This document shows, in pieces, positions 40,876 through 48,901 of a DNA stretch of 64,000 nucleotides (the first letter of the stretch is position 1; each line of letters begins with the position of its first letter). The stretch is from Lachnospiraceae bacterium. Its GTDB lineage: Bacteria; Bacillota; Clostridia; Lachnospirales; Lachnospiraceae. A program made the translations under genes and the position numbers. Under the pieces are notes generated by a model that saw only the letters and a list, made by a program, of their open reading frames with translations, searched no databases and was not told the DNA's origin. The stretch covers positions 27,897 to 91,896 of the forward strand of contig JAIKYU010000059.1 of the NCBI GenBank assembly GCA_024682835.1. Reading direction: 5' to 3'.

Positions 40876-42108
40876 TCAAAACTCAAGCCGGTCATGCAAA
40901 GCCGCTTCTCCGACGGAATACAGGAACACCTTGTCATTCTCCCGCAGGATCAGTCCACCCTTTGGAATCATGGTTCGCGTCCCGCGCTTGATCATAACAA
41001 TAAATGACTTCCTCGAGAGATCGAGATCCTTAATGGCAGATCCATTCCAGGGATGATTCTGCTTCAAAATGATTTCCTTGATATTGACCGGCTTATCATT
41101 CTTTACAGATTCCGCCCCAAGAATGACTGTATCGGTCATTCTCAGTGTCAGATCTCCTCTGGGAATCATCGTCTGCTGCCCTCTCTGAACGACGGCGATC
41201 AACACGCCATGCGGAAGCTGTAGTTCTTGGATAGCCTTATCACACCACGAATCGCCTTTCTTTAATCCTATTTTAATAAATTTGACGTCTTCTTCTTCGG
41301 CGATTTCCCCGATCCGTTTCAGCCTGGTGTACTGTTCCACGAATCCGGCAGAAATAATACCGGTCGGAATCGCCACCACCCCGACCCCCAGGAAGGAAAT
41401 CACAATGCCAAAAAAACGTCCCATCGGTGTCACCGGATAGATGTCCCCATAACCGACCGTAAGAAGTGTCGAAACAGACCACCAGATTCCGGAAAACGCA
41501 TTGGAGAAAACCTCCGGCTGCGCATCATGCTCAAGGGAATACATACACAGGCTGGAGGCAAGCATCAATACCGCCAGAATGAAAACGGAGGACAGAAGCT
41601 GCTGCTTTTTTCCTACGATAACTTCCGTGATTACATTCAGTGAATCATAGTAGGCATTGATACGAAACAGACGAAAGATCCGGGCAACACGGAACATCCG
41701 GAACACAACCGCTCCCGCAGGGAAGAATACAGGCAGGTAATAGGGCATAAAGGAGAGCAGATCAATGATACCGGCCAGCGAAAAGAAATACAAAATGACC
41801 GCTCGCTTCTCACTTACATCCGGATACAGGAAGCCCGCGGTCAGCATACGCAGCACCCAGTCCACCGCAAAGAAGAGAACCGTTACGGCCTCAATTACAC
41901 GCAAAACCGCGCCGCAGGCAGCCTGCGCCTGGTCAAACGTCAGTGCGACGCTCACAACGAGATTGACCAGCAAAAAAGCAGTACTGGCAATATCATAGCC
42001 CTGATTCAGCCGGTCATTGATCACGCCTGTGGAAACCATGGCAAACAGGCGCCCTCGCAGCTTTGTCCACCGAAGCTGCAGCTGTTCCGCTTTCTTCCGT
42101 CTGCTCAC
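40876..42108 (-). CDS. voltage-gated-type potassium channel with two TrkA-C domains
   Basis: This 410-aa membrane protein has six spans. The fourth carries regularly spaced arginines (FRMFRVARIFRLFRIN), like a voltage sensor. The pore loop is SVSTLLTVGYGDIYPVTPMG with the potassium filter TVGYGD. After the last span come two TrkA-C/RCK-C type ligand-binding domains (about residues 260-330 and 340-410), each with a DxVIL/DKVFL strand. The usual RCK-N Rossmann domain is missing, so gating would be by small ligands binding RCK-C, such as cyclic di-AMP in related Firmicute proteins; that is inference. The start is GTG at 42108 with GGAG 6 nt upstream, 13 nt after the metF stop. Confidence 0.9.
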   Translation of the reverse strand: MSRRKKAEQLQLRWTKLRGRLFAMVSTGVINDRLNQGYDIASTAFLLVNLVVSVALTFDQAQAACGAVLRVIEAVTVLFFAVDWVLRMLTAGFLYPDVSEKRAVILYFFSLAGIIDLLSFMPYYLPVFFPAGAVVFRMFRVARIFRLFRINAYYDSLNVITEVIVGKKQQLLSSVFILAVLMLASSLCMYSLEHDAQPEVFSNAFSGIWWSVSTLLTVGYGDIYPVTPMGRFFGIVISFLGVGVVAIPTGIISAGFVEQYTRLKRIGEIAEEEDVKFIKIGLKKGDSWCDKAIQELQLPHGVLIAVVQRGQQTMIPRGDLTLRMTDTVILGAESVKNDKPVNIKEIILKQNHPWNGSAIKDLDLSRKSFIVMIKRGTRTMIPKGGLILRENDKVFLYSVGEAALHDRLEF

Positions 42109-42121
42109 GAAACGCTCCGTT

Positions 42122-42991
42122 TCATCGACCGAGGATTGCTGAGAAACTTTCCAGGATACCGGCTGCTATCTCCGGCTTATTCATCGAATACACGTGGATG
42201 TGATTCACCCCGTTGGCAATCAGATCCACGATCTGCTCTGCGGCATAGATGATTCCGGCCTGCTGCATCCTGCGCGGATCATCGCCGAAACGATCCACCA
42301 TGGTGCGGAACCGCTGCGGTATCGTCGCCCCCGACAGCGCCACGCTTCTCGCCACCTGCCTGGCGTTGGTGATCGGCATGATCCCCGGAAGCACCGGAAC
42401 CGTAATCCCCGCCTCCCGGATGCGGTAAAGGAAATTGTACAGCACATTATTGTCAAAAAACATCTGTGTCGTCAAAAACGAGCAGCCGGTTTCCACCTTT
42501 TCCTTCAGATGCGCGATATCCTCCGACTGTCTTTCGCACTCCACATGACCCTCGGGATAACAGGCACCGCCGACGCAGAAAGCATCCCCGCCGAATTCAC
42601 GAATATCCCGGATCAGATCGACCGCATACAGGTAATCCTCGCTCCTTCGTCCGTCTTTCGGGATATCACCGCGCAGAGCCATGATATTTTCTATTCCGCG
42701 CCTTTTATAATCCTGCAGCATCCCGCGCACATCCTCTCTGGACGCTGCCACGCAGGTCATATGAGCGAGCACGGCCACCCCGTGCTGCGTCTGGAGGCGC
42801 TCCGCCAGTTCAGCCGTGTTGGCCGCCGTGTTACCGGCAGCGCCATAGGTCACACTCATAAAGTGCGGCTTGAGGGCCGCTATTTCACCCGCTGCCTTCT
42901 CCACGCTTTCAAAGAGCGCATCCGTTTTCGGCGGAAACACCTCAAACGACAACGTCACCTCGTTTTGTTTCAAAATATCCGAAATTTTCAT
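42122..42991 (-). CDS. metF: 5,10-methylenetetrahydrofolate reductase
   Basis: This 289-aa flavoenzyme reduces methylene-THF to methyl-THF for methionine synthesis. The TIM-barrel landmarks are TLSFEVFPPKTD (with the catalytic Glu), LKPHFMSVTYGAAG, LAHMTCVAASR, NIMALRGDIPKDGR, and later CSFLTTQMFFDN and LPGIMPITNARQV. Length is normal. GGAGGAG lies 11 nt before the ATG. It is separated from the upstream SCP2 gene by an intrinsic terminator and probably transcribed with the channel gene behind it. Confidence 0.97.
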   Translation of the reverse strand: MKISDILKQNEVTLSFEVFPPKTDALFESVEKAAGEIAALKPHFMSVTYGAAGNTAANTAELAERLQTQHGVAVLAHMTCVAASREDVRGMLQDYKRRGIENIMALRGDIPKDGRRSEDYLYAVDLIRDIREFGGDAFCVGGACYPEGHVECERQSEDIAHLKEKVETGCSFLTTQMFFDNNVLYNFLYRIREAGITVPVLPGIMPITNARQVARSVALSGATIPQRFRTMVDRFGDDPRRMQQAGIIYAAEQIVDLIANGVNHIHVYSMNKPEIAAGILESFSAILGR

Positions 42992-43019
42992 ATTCCCGGT
43001 AACTCCTCCATTAACGAAA

Positions 43020-43043
43020 AACCCACGGCAAAAGCCGTGGGTT
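43020..43043 (-). terminator. intrinsic terminator after the SCP2 gene
   Basis: A perfect 10-bp stem AACCCACGGC / GCCGTGGGTT with a 4-nt loop, followed on the minus strand by TTTTTCG. It ends the transcript of the SCP2-domain gene before metF. Confidence 0.88.
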
Positions 43044-43089
43044 CATCAATCATACCGTCAATATACGCAACCTGCCCGCAGAGTCGCTA

Positions 43090-43560
43090 TCACTTCACAG
43101 CGGGTTTCTTCGCCGCAGGCTTTTTGGCAGCAGTGTTTTTCACGGCAGGCTTTTTGGCAACGGTCTTTTTCACTGCCGGCTTCTTGGCAGCGGTTTTCTT
43201 CGTTGCGGTTGCTTCCTTCTGCACCGTTTTCTTCGCGGCGGCCTTCACCAGACCGGAAAGGATCTCCGATTTTTCCAGATCTCCCTCCGCATACACCTTG
43301 CCGGTGAGATTGGCATTGACAATATCCGTCTTGCCGCTCGTGATCTCAAGCAGTGCCTCCGCACTGCCGACGACCTTGATGTCGTGCTCATAATACTCAT
43401 ACGGTTCTACATTGATCTTGCCATCAGCGACCTCGACATAAAATGCACCTTCTCCTTCGCCGGTGATATCGAACTGAACCGCCAGATGATCCTCTGCTTT
43501 CGCGGGACGGCTTGACTGGTAATTCTTCTTTACCTTCGCGACAATTTCTTCATACGTCAT
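43090..43560 (-). CDS. SCP2 sterol-carrier-like protein with lysine/alanine-rich H1-like tail
   Basis: This 156-aa protein has two parts. Residues 1-105 form an SCP2-type domain (YEEIVAKVKKNYQSSR, LAVQFDITGEGEGAFYVEVADGKINV, LLEITSGKTDIVNANLTGKVYAEGDL), a hydrophobic-ligand pocket. The remaining 50 residues are a very basic tail with repeats of the type A-A-K-K-P-A-V-K-K, like histone H1 or the tails of bacterial HU-type proteins. The tail is repetitive at DNA level as well (GCCGGCTTCTTGGC and similar units) and may vary in length. The combination suggests binding of nucleic acid, or of acidic lipids or polymers, by the tail. AAAGGGGAAG precedes the ATG. Function unknown. Confidence 0.8.
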   Translation of the reverse strand: MTYEEIVAKVKKNYQSSRPAKAEDHLAVQFDITGEGEGAFYVEVADGKINVEPYEYYEHDIKVVGSAEALLEITSGKTDIVNANLTGKVYAEGDLEKSEILSGLVKAAAKKTVQKEATATKKTAAKKPAVKKTVAKKPAVKNTAAKKPAAKKPAVK

Positions 43561-43608
43561 AATAACTTCCCCTTTCTACATCCAAAGCCCCGTATTCGGT
43601 TTCAAAAA

Positions 43609-43681
43609 AGCTGGCATCGGGAATCGGACCCGAGACCTCCGCACTACCAATGCGACGCACTACCGACTGTGCTATGCCAGC
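43609..43681 (-). tRNA. tRNA-Thr (GGU anticodon)
   Basis: The minus strand folds as a complete 73-nt cloverleaf: acceptor GCTGGCA/TGCCAGC, D arm GCAC...GTGC, anticodon arm TCGCA-TTGGTAG-TGCGG with anticodon GGT, and T arm TCGGG-TCCGATT-CCCGA. The discriminator is T and CCA is not encoded. A run of six T follows directly and may end the transcript. Confidence 0.95.
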
Positions 43682-43746
43682 TTATTGTTGACGCGTCCGC
43701 GCCAAACCGACGCGCCTATTCTACCACTCCTGAAAGCGTATGTCAA

Positions 43747-45192
43747 TTAAAACCGCACCATTCCCTTGAGAATCATATTGACAAATTCAGGATTTGTTCT
43801 GGTACGCGAAAACAGATTGATGATCTGATCGACTGCTTCATCACCCTTCATCCCGTTAAAGCCCTTGCGCATGATATTCACCGCGTCCTGCTCGGGTCTG
43901 GCCAGCAGCAGATCCTCGCGCCTCGTACCGGATTTCGGAATGTTGATTGCCGGGAAAACGCGGCGCTCCTGCAGCTTCCTGTCGAGGATCATCTCCATAT
44001 TTCCGGTGCCCTTGAATTCCTCATAGACGACGTCATCCATCTTGGAACCCGTCTCAATCAGCGCCGTAGCCAGGATGGTCAGGCTTCCCCCTTCACGCAT
44101 GTTGCGCGCCGCGCCGAAAAAGCGCTTGGGCATATGAAGAGCGGCGGGATCCAGTCCACCGGAGAGCGTTCTGCCAGACGGTGTGACCACCAGATTGTAC
44201 GCACGCGTCAAACGCGTAATGCTGTCCAGCAGAATCATGACGTCTCTTCCGTGCTCAACCAGCCGCTTGGCGCGCTCAATCACCATCTCGGAGACGCGGC
44301 GGTGATGCTCCGGCGTCTCGTCAAATGTGGAATAAATCACCTCGACATTAGGTCCCTCGATGGTCTCCTTGATGTCCGTCACTTCCTCGGGGCGCTCATC
44401 GATCAACAGGATGATCATATGAATATCCGGATTATTCACCTTGACCGACTTGGCAACATCCTTAAGAAGCGTCGTTTTTCCGGCCTTCGGAGGAGAGACA
44501 ATCATGCCGCGCTGTCCCTTTCCCACCGGACAGATCAGATCCATGATCCGCATCGCCACGGACGCGCCCGGCCTCTCCAGACGGAGCTTCTCCTCAGGAA
44601 AAATCGGCGTCATATCCTCAAAGCTGCGTCTCCGCGACGCGTCCTCCGGACGGTATCCGTTGACGGATTTGACGAAGAGCAGGGCGCTGAATTTCTCTCC
44701 CTGCGTCTTGACGCGCGTGTTACCCACCAGGATATCCCCTGTTTTGAGATTGAAACGACGGATCTGACTCGGCGCTACGTAGACATCGTTCTCACCCGGA
44801 AGGTAATTGGCGCTTCGGATAAACCCGTATCCGTCCGGCATGACCTCAAGGATGCCGTTGGCCTCCAGCCCGCTGTCCAGCTCGCTCTTTTCGGCAGGAG
44901 GTGTGCTGCCGCCCTGTGCTTCCTCGGCCGTGGCTGCCGTCTGTGTGGCCGCGCTGCCGCCTGATGTCTCCGCTGTGCGCGTCGCCGCTTTCGGGGTGCT
45001 GTTATCCCTGGGCTTCTCATGCGCCGGCTCTGCGGGAGCTTCCGATGCGGCCTTTTTTTCTTCTTCCTTCAACAGTGCATTGATGACGTCGGCTTTTTTC
45101 ATCGTGGAGACGCCTTTGATACCGCATGATTTAGCCATCTCCTTGAGCTGGGAAAGCTGAAGTGACTCCAGTTTCTCTTTCAGGTTCGTCAT
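43747..45192 (-). CDS. rho: transcription termination factor Rho
   Basis: This 481-aa hexameric RNA helicase ends transcription of untranslated RNA. It begins with the Rho N domain ([41 protein letters not shown]). A low-complexity Ala/Glu/Thr insert of about 70 residues is followed by the RNA-binding cold-shock-like domain ([14 protein letters not shown]). The ATPase domain has [20 protein letters not shown] and [16 protein letters not shown], and the Q and R loops include [22 protein letters not shown]. Insert-containing Rho proteins are usual in high-GC or Clostridial lineages. I use the ATG at 45192, with AAAGGA upstream; the longer frame to 45342 covers the promoter. tRNA-Thr lies just downstream. 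Confidence 0.97.
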   Translation of the reverse strand: MTNLKEKLESLQLSQLKEMAKSCGIKGVSTMKKADVINALLKEEEKKAASEAPAEPAHEKPRDNSTPKAATRTAETSGGSAATQTAATAEEAQGGSTPPAEKSELDSGLEANGILEVMPDGYGFIRSANYLPGENDVYVAPSQIRRFNLKTGDILVGNTRVKTQGEKFSALLFVKSVNGYRPEDASRRRSFEDMTPIFPEEKLRLERPGASVAMRIMDLICPVGKGQRGMIVSPPKAGKTTLLKDVAKSVKVNNPDIHMIILLIDERPEEVTDIKETIEGPNVEVIYSTFDETPEHHRRVSEMVIERAKRLVEHGRDVMILLDSITRLTRAYNLVVTPSGRTLSGGLDPAALHMPKRFFGAARNMREGGSLTILATALIETGSKMDDVVYEEFKGTGNMEMILDRKLQERRVFPAINIPKSGTRREDLLLARPEQDAVNIMRKGFNGMKGDEAVDQIINLFSRTRTNPEFVNMILKGMVRF

Positions 45193-45291
45193 ATGTTTCC
45201 TTTCTGCAATTGTTTCGATATCAGCCTTTCGGTTTTCTCTCTTTGGGTAAGGAACGAACGGCACGCACGCCGTGAGAATTTTTCCAACGTG

Positions 45292-45320
45292 ATTATACAA
45301 CGGGATCACACAAATTGCAA
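45292..45320 (-). promoter_or_regulatory. promoter of rho
   Basis: TTGCAA (45320-45315), 17 bp and a consensus TATAAT (45297-45292) on the minus strand. The leader would be about 95 nt, long enough for autogenous control, which is common for rho, but no specific fold is convincing. Confidence 0.75.
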
Positions 45321-45404
45321 CTGGTTCGGTCAGGCATTCCAAAGTGCCTTTCAGGTGCTTCCAGCGTCCCCTCCTGCATCAGCCGGGGCTGTACCCTCTT
45401 CCTT

Positions 45405-47270
45405 CTAAGGCCAGCTTCCGATTCCGATGATGCCCAGTGCAAAATCGCACACATCCGCGCTGTCAGGCATGTCGACGTGCTTGTAGCACTGATAGATCCG
45501 CTTATGGCCCCCTCCGACGTCATTGAGTCCCAACGCCAGATTCTCCGCGATTTCACTAGCATGATCCGACTCACGGGCATAGATGAATATATCAATATCC
45601 GGATTCGCCGCCGCGATTTTATATGCGTAGATAAACGCCGCCGCCTGCACCTCCTGCCCGGCTGTTGACGTGAATCCCTGTTCACTTAAAATGATCGAGC
45701 GCACCTCCCCTGTTCTGGTCAGGAACTGACTCTGATGCATATAGGAGGTGAGCACACCGATGTTTTTCATCGTGATAAACGATGTGTTCGCCGAATTGGT
45801 TACCAGCGAGTTCTGCTGCCAGAAGGCCGCCTTTGTCAGAGGCACGGAGTAAGGATGGTAAGCCAGTCCCCAGTCGATATCACCATATGCGCGGATATCC
45901 GCGGCAAAAAGATCCAACATGTCGCGCGCGTCGTAATCGGGATTCCCGGACTTGTTCCTGTCCCACTGCTGATCAAAACAGATGTAGACACCCGCGCCCC
46001 CGTTGACGGCCTTGATCGCATTGTAAAACACACGATACGCCTTGGCATAAGCGGCCGTATAGGTTTCGATTCCCGTCCCGGACGCCATATAATTCCATTC
46101 CTTGCGCGCATTGACCTCGTTTCCGATAATCCAGTTCTGCACGCGGCCGTAAGCTCCGCCTGAATACCGACTCGCAAGAAAGGACGCAACCGCTCCCAGT
46201 GCCTCAACACCGTCCTCCGTCACCCCGTTAAACATATAGTAGGGTGCGGTGGAACCCGATCTCGCAGACGGATGCGTGAAGTCGGGATACGCCGAAACCG
46301 AAGCATTGTTCAGAAGGATTGCCGTGATATCGATCCCCTTATTGGTCAGTGTGGAAAACAGGTAGTCATACTGATGAATGTGGGCGCCGTTGAAATACCA
46401 GGTTTTGCCGTGATAATTATAGGTGATCGTCGGATACGCCCCGTTGGAGGTGGCACCCAGAATATGCGCCAGCGGGAAATTGTAGGTGCAGTACTGCACG
46501 CCAAGATCGTCCCATTCGTTCGTTGACGTCTTCAGCGGATCGATCAGCAGCCCCTTCTTGGAGGAATGGTTTCTGCCGCTGTACTGATAGGAAGCCAGTG
46601 CCTCCGGGTTATCGATATATCTGGCGTGGCTGACCGCCTGCCAGGCACCGTTTTGCTTCACCGCCACATAGAACCTGGAAAACAGTCTCGACGCTTTCGT
46701 CCCGCGATTCAAATCGACCAGAAAATGAACCTCGGAATCCTTGTACTGCCTGGCAAGCGGTTCCTGCTCCTGTTCCTGATCTGTGCCTTCCTGCCAGATT
46801 TTTTCCTCAAAAAGATAGTAATACTTGTCATCACTCGCCAGAAGCCCCGGTGATGTCACAGACACGGAAACCGCGGCGGCGTCCGCAATACGCACCTCGT
46901 CGACGGTAGCAAACTCAGAAGCCTCTGAGCCGGACAGCACGATCTCCTCCGGTCTTTCCTCCAGTGCCTCCCGCACGCCTTCTCCGGCCGAAACGGCTCC
47001 CGTCAGCATTCCCTCATGCAGTACCTCGGAAATAATCTCCGCCGTCTCCTGCTGCACTTCCTCATCAAACATCTCCGTCTGCTGCGTGGACTCGCCGGTG
47101 TTTTGCCGGATAAGGAGTCCAGCCGCCACCACGCCTGCAACAATAAAGGCGCCGAGAATACCAAAGGAGATCAATCGGAGCCAGAACAGGTCTTTTCCCT
47201 TCAGCAGCCTGTTCTTACTCCGAACGATCTCCCGTTTGACTCTCTTTTTCTTTTCCGACTTTGCTTTCAA
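45405..47270 (-). CDS. membrane-anchored glycosidase-like protein (DUF5722 type)
   Basis: This 621-aa protein has a basic cytoplasmic start, one span (LRLISFGILGAFIVAGVVAAGLLI), an acidic linker and an extracytoplasmic domain from about residue 115. A beta-sandwich-like region precedes a TIM-barrel-like region with GRVQNWIIGNEVNARKEW (Glu 385 as likely acid/base) and VRSIILSEQGFTS (Glu 530 as likely nucleophile), the spacing seen in clan A glycoside hydrolases such as GH39. I take it as DUF5722-type from memory. It should cleave or bind a cell-surface or exported glycan; the substrate is unknown. The start is TTG at 47270 with AGAGG close by, since an in-frame stop lies just upstream. It follows putP by 24 bp. 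Confidence 0.78.
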   Translation of the reverse strand: MKAKSEKKKRVKREIVRSKNRLLKGKDLFWLRLISFGILGAFIVAGVVAAGLLIRQNTGESTQQTEMFDEEVQQETAEIISEVLHEGMLTGAVSAGEGVREALEERPEEIVLSGSEASEFATVDEVRIADAAAVSVSVTSPGLLASDDKYYYLFEEKIWQEGTDQEQEQEPLARQYKDSEVHFLVDLNRGTKASRLFSRFYVAVKQNGAWQAVSHARYIDNPEALASYQYSGRNHSSKKGLLIDPLKTSTNEWDDLGVQYCTYNFPLAHILGATSNGAYPTITYNYHGKTWYFNGAHIHQYDYLFSTLTNKGIDITAILLNNASVSAYPDFTHPSARSGSTAPYYMFNGVTEDGVEALGAVASFLASRYSGGAYGRVQNWIIGNEVNARKEWNYMASGTGIETYTAAYAKAYRVFYNAIKAVNGGAGVYICFDQQWDRNKSGNPDYDARDMLDLFAADIRAYGDIDWGLAYHPYSVPLTKAAFWQQNSLVTNSANTSFITMKNIGVLTSYMHQSQFLTRTGEVRSIILSEQGFTSTAGQEVQAAAFIYAYKIAAANPDIDIFIYARESDHASEIAENLALGLNDVGGGHKRIYQCYKHVDMPDSADVCDFALGIIGIGSWP

Positions 47271-47294
47271 CGCCTCTGATCACTTATACGGATT

Positions 47295-48803
47295 TCAGAC
47301 GCGGCCGGCACGGACATCCTCGAACTCCTCAAGGACTTCCCGATCGGGAGCCTTTGTGCAAAGACTCACGACGATGATGGCAACCAGACTCAGGAAGAAG
47401 CCGATCAGCAGCGAGTATACGCCGGTCGCGCTGCCAGCCGTCTGACCGCCGAAAAGCGGCAGATAATCCCAGAAAATAACCGTCAAAGCACCGATTGAAA
47501 TCCCCGCAATCGCCCCCTGTGTATTGGTTCTCTTCCAGTAAAGAGACAGTAACACCGTCGGTCCGAATGCTGCACCAAGTCCCGCCCAGGCATCAGACAC
47601 CAGTCCCATGATGGAGCTGTTCGGATCCAGAGCAATGAAATACGCAATAAAGGCAACAACAATAACCACGATGCGGCTGAACCACACCATTTTCGCGTCC
47701 GACTGCTTTCTTCGGAAGAATCCCATATAGAGATCCTCCGTCACGCTCGAGGCGGTAACCAGCAGCTGCGAATCCGCCGTCGACATGATGGCGGCCAGAA
47801 TGCCGCACAGGAAGATTCCGGCGATGATCGGCGCGTTCATATGCTCCGTGAACACCTTGATGATCATATACATAAACACGCGTTCACTCTCTCCGTCAGC
47901 CACCAGATCCTGCGTCAGAAACGCACGGCCGATGACACCGATCACACAGGCAAAAAACAGGGAAAGCGCAACCCAGATGATACCGATCGACTTCGCCTTG
48001 TTCAGCTCTCTGTCGCTTTTAACCGCCATAAACCGCACGAGAATATGCGGCATTCCGCAGTAACCCAACCCCCAGGCGAGCTGCGATAATACGGAAACAA
48101 ACGTTATTTTTTCGCCGCCGTCATACAGGGGATTCAGATACTGTGCATTGATGGTTGTTGCCGCCGTCAGATCACCGTTCAGGATCGCATAAGCCGCAAT
48201 TGGAACAGCCAGCAGCGCCACCAGCATGACCGTTCCCTGAATGAAGTCCGTGTCGCACACAGCCGTAAAACCTCCCAGCAGCGTATAGGTCAGAATGACG
48301 ATCGCGCCGATGGTCAGTGAAATCTTGTAATCGATATGAAACACCGTGGTGAACAGCTGACCGCCGGCCGCCAGTGCCGACGCCGTATAAACCAGGAAGA
48401 AGACCATGATCGCCAGGGAGGACACCAGCAGCAGGCCTCTCTTTTTATCATGGAAACGGTTTTCCAGATACTGCGGAAGCGTCACCGCATTGTTGGCGCG
48501 GATTGTGTAACGGCGAAGCCTCGTGGCAATGAAAATCCAGTTTAACACCGTTCCGATAAAGAGCCCAACCGCGATCCAGATCTGACCGGTGCCCAGCGCA
48601 TAGATGGATCCCGGCAATCCCATCAGAAGCCAGCCGCTCATGTCGGAGGCCTGTGCGGAAAGTGCAGCCACCAGACCGTTCAACCTCCTGCCGCCGAGGA
48701 AGTAATCCTCCGAGGAGTTGTTCTGTTTCAGGCTGTACACGCCCACCAGCACCATCACGGACAGATAGATGGCAAACGACAATACAATCCAACCGGTACT
48801 CAT
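47295..48803 (-). CDS. putP: sodium/proline symporter
   Basis: This 502-aa transporter of the sodium:solute symporter family (LeuT fold, 13 spans) takes up proline with Na+. Characteristic strings are SSEDYFLGGRRLNGLVAALSAQASDMSGWLLMGLPG, RRYTIRANNAVTLPQYLENRF, YTLLGGFTAVCDTDFIQG and GILAAIMSTADSQLLVTAS. These match PutP more closely than pantothenate or sialic acid relatives. The gene has a good ribosome binding site (GGAGGAAAAG) before the ATG. It stands between argS and the glycosidase-like gene; an untailed hairpin (CATTCC/GGAATG) lies in the upstream gap. Confidence 0.92.
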   Translation of the reverse strand: MSTGWIVLSFAIYLSVMVLVGVYSLKQNNSSEDYFLGGRRLNGLVAALSAQASDMSGWLLMGLPGSIYALGTGQIWIAVGLFIGTVLNWIFIATRLRRYTIRANNAVTLPQYLENRFHDKKRGLLLVSSLAIMVFFLVYTASALAAGGQLFTTVFHIDYKISLTIGAIVILTYTLLGGFTAVCDTDFIQGTVMLVALLAVPIAAYAILNGDLTAATTINAQYLNPLYDGGEKITFVSVLSQLAWGLGYCGMPHILVRFMAVKSDRELNKAKSIGIIWVALSLFFACVIGVIGRAFLTQDLVADGESERVFMYMIIKVFTEHMNAPIIAGIFLCGILAAIMSTADSQLLVTASSVTEDLYMGFFRRKQSDAKMVWFSRIVVIVVAFIAYFIALDPNSSIMGLVSDAWAGLGAAFGPTVLLSLYWKRTNTQGAIAGISIGALTVIFWDYLPLFGGQTAGSATGVYSLLIGFFLSLVAIIVVSLCTKAPDREVLEEFEDVRAGRV

Positions 48804-48901
48804 AATCTTTTCCTCCTTTTCCCCTTTTCCCCAGTTCTTTTTACACAGGCGGACACATGGTCCACCGTGCAGATACGCATTCCTTTAACGGAATGATTGC
48901 G

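Noticed and set aside
43100-43215. Tandem DNA repeats read as a mobile or CRISPR-like array
   Set aside because: The units are short and in frame and simply encode the Ala/Lys/Pro tail of the SCP2 protein; there are no spacers or cas genes.
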